Source: Streptomyces sp. LBL (GTDB lineage Bacteria; Actinomycetota; Actinomycetes; Streptomycetales; Streptomycetaceae). From it: a stretch of 64,000 nt of DNA. The position numbers and the translations under genes were made by a program. Positions 63,333 to 64,000 of this stretch are shown here, piece after piece. The notes below the pieces were generated by a model, which saw nothing but the letters and a program-made list of their open reading frames with translations, was not told the origin of the DNA and made no database searches. The stretch covers positions 1-64,000 of the forward strand of contig NZ_JARXYX010000006.1 of NCBI RefSeq assembly GCF_029893585.1, written 5' to 3'. Within the stretch, counting starts at the first letter, position 1. Each line of letters begins with the position of its first letter.

Positions 63333-64000
63333 TCAGGGGCGGGCGTGAACACCGAGACCCCCGGAGACGACGAGGTTGTCGCCGGTGATGTAGCCGGCCG
63401 AGTCCGAGGCGAGGAAGGCCACGGCTTCGGCGATGTCGGCGGGAGCGCCGACGCGGCCGAGCGGGACGTCCCGAGCCCAGGAGTCGATCATTTCCTGGGA
63501 GACGCCCATCTTGCTGTAGGCAGGGGTGTTGATCAGTCCTGGGCTGACGGCGTTGACGCGGATGCGGCGGGGGGCGAGTTCGAGCGCGAGGGACCGCATG
63601 AGGGGCAACAGTGCGCCCTTGGCGGCTGTCATGGCGGCTCCGACCCCTTCGCCGGCGCCCACGGTGAATACGACCGATGCGCCCTCGTTGAGGAGCGGGA
63701 GCGCCTTTTGCAGGGTGAAGAAATTGCCCTTGACGTTGATGTCGAACAGGGCATCGAAGGCGGCTTCGTCGGTTGACTCGATCGGGCCGGGGCGGGAGAT
63801 GCCCGCGTTGAGGAAGAGCAGGTCGAGGGAGCCGAATTGCCGGCGTGCCTGCTCCACCGCATGGTCGATGTCCGGCAGGGATCGTGCGTCGGCCTGGACG
63901 ACCGTGACGTCTTCGGGAAGTGCGGCGTCGGCGAGGCTGCTGACGCCGGTGACCATGACGCGGTAGCCGCGGGAGCGGAGCAGTTCAGCGGTCGCCTTGC
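63333..64000 (-). CDS. Short-chain dehydrogenase, incomplete at window edge
   Basis: The C-terminal 222 or so residues of an SDR are visible; the glycine-rich NAD-binding start lies beyond the right edge. Family parts are LLFLNAGISRPGPIESTDE (NAG motif), RIRVNAVSPGLINTPAYSKM and the end AVAFLASDSAGYITGDNLVV. The active site is unusual. Where family members have YxxxK, this reads MTAAK, so the catalytic Tyr is replaced by Met. The preceding Ser position is in FTVGAGEG. This may be a non-reductive homologue or an enzyme with a shifted Tyr. It is on the minus strand, convergent with the ATPase gene. Confidence 0.85.
   Translation of the reverse strand, partial: KATAELLRSRGYRVMVTGVSSLADAALPEDVTVVQADARSLPDIDHAVEQARRQFGSLDLLFLNAGISRPGPIESTDEAAFDALFDINVKGNFFTLQKALPLLNEGASVVFTVGAGEGVGAAMTAAKGALLPLMRSLALELAPRRIRVNAVSPGLINTPAYSKMGVSQEMIDSWARDVPLGRVGAPADIAEAVAFLASDSAGYITGDNLVVSGGLGVHARP

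Overview
The window is a piece of a Streptomyces chromosome. The evidence is very high GC, frequent GTG and TTG starts, four-base stop/start overlaps inside operons, and typical Streptomyces families: paired SseB-domain proteins, an EF-hand protein of 70 residues, an XRE/DUF397/HATPase triad, and lipoprotein L,D-transpeptidases. Gene order resembles, from memory and not checked, the part of the Streptomyces coelicolor chromosome that carries glgP, glgX, the glycine-cleavage genes, an oligopeptide ABC transporter and mnmA.

Region 1 (1-7.5 kb) holds alpha-glucan metabolism and secreted proteases: the 5' part of glgE, an S8 protease divergent from glycogen phosphorylase glgP, a DUF1990 protein and an M4 metalloprotease. 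Region 2 (8.0-12.7 kb) looks accessory: an N-terminally truncated ABC exporter, a membrane protein, an inositol-monophosphatase homologue that lacks metal-binding residues, its divergent LysR regulator, and a small NAD(P)-binding protein. Region 3 (12.9-20.6 kb) has a heterodimeric ABC exporter pair, then a drug-type ABC transporter (ATPase and permease) and a NarL-type two-component system. A perfect 26-base palindrome sits between the two ABC loci.

Region 4 (20.7-30.6 kb) contains glgX, two L,D-transpeptidase lipoproteins, a crotonase, a serine-kinase-like ATPase, a deacetylase-like lipoprotein coupled to a beta-propeller lipoprotein, an EF-hand protein and a GH25 muramidase. A vapBC toxin-antitoxin pair next to a Nudix relic (30.7-31.5 kb) marks a small insertion or deletion scar. 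Region 5 (31.8-39.7 kb) is serine/glycine metabolism: sdaA, glyA, gcvH and gcvT, the last behind a tandem glycine riboswitch, followed by an ATP-binding protein and two SseB proteins. Region 6 (40.1-46.8 kb) is a five-gene oligopeptide ABC transporter whose last ATPase has a long Ala/Glu/Pro/Val tail.

Region 7 (46.8-53.5 kb) is the most unusual part. It interrupts the core order and ends in a truncated M1 peptidase. On the minus strand a 23-codon gene ending in Cys-Gly lies behind a recognisable promoter and is followed by a perfect 16-bp hairpin. After it come four genes joined by 4-nt overlaps: a protein with an N-terminal PqqD-like (RRE-type) domain fused to a heme-oxygenase-like domain, an MFS exporter, an ornithine-cyclodeaminase-family protein and a 466-residue protein of unknown family. 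A 56-codon gene follows. I infer a ribosomally made peptide pathway of a kind I do not recognise, possibly acting on the C-terminal cysteine. Facing it is a small operon whose first start site lies in a long hairpin.

Region 8 (53.5-64 kb) returns to core genes: a TRIC-type channel, an esterase-fold membrane protein, a thioesterase-like protein with a TetR neighbour, small membrane proteins, cysteine desulfurase and mnmA (tRNA 2-thiolation), with an amidase between them. It ends with the XRE/DUF397/ATPase triad and a partial SDR. Short tandem repeats are unusually common between and inside genes throughout. No tRNA, rRNA, CRISPR array, integrase or transposase was seen.
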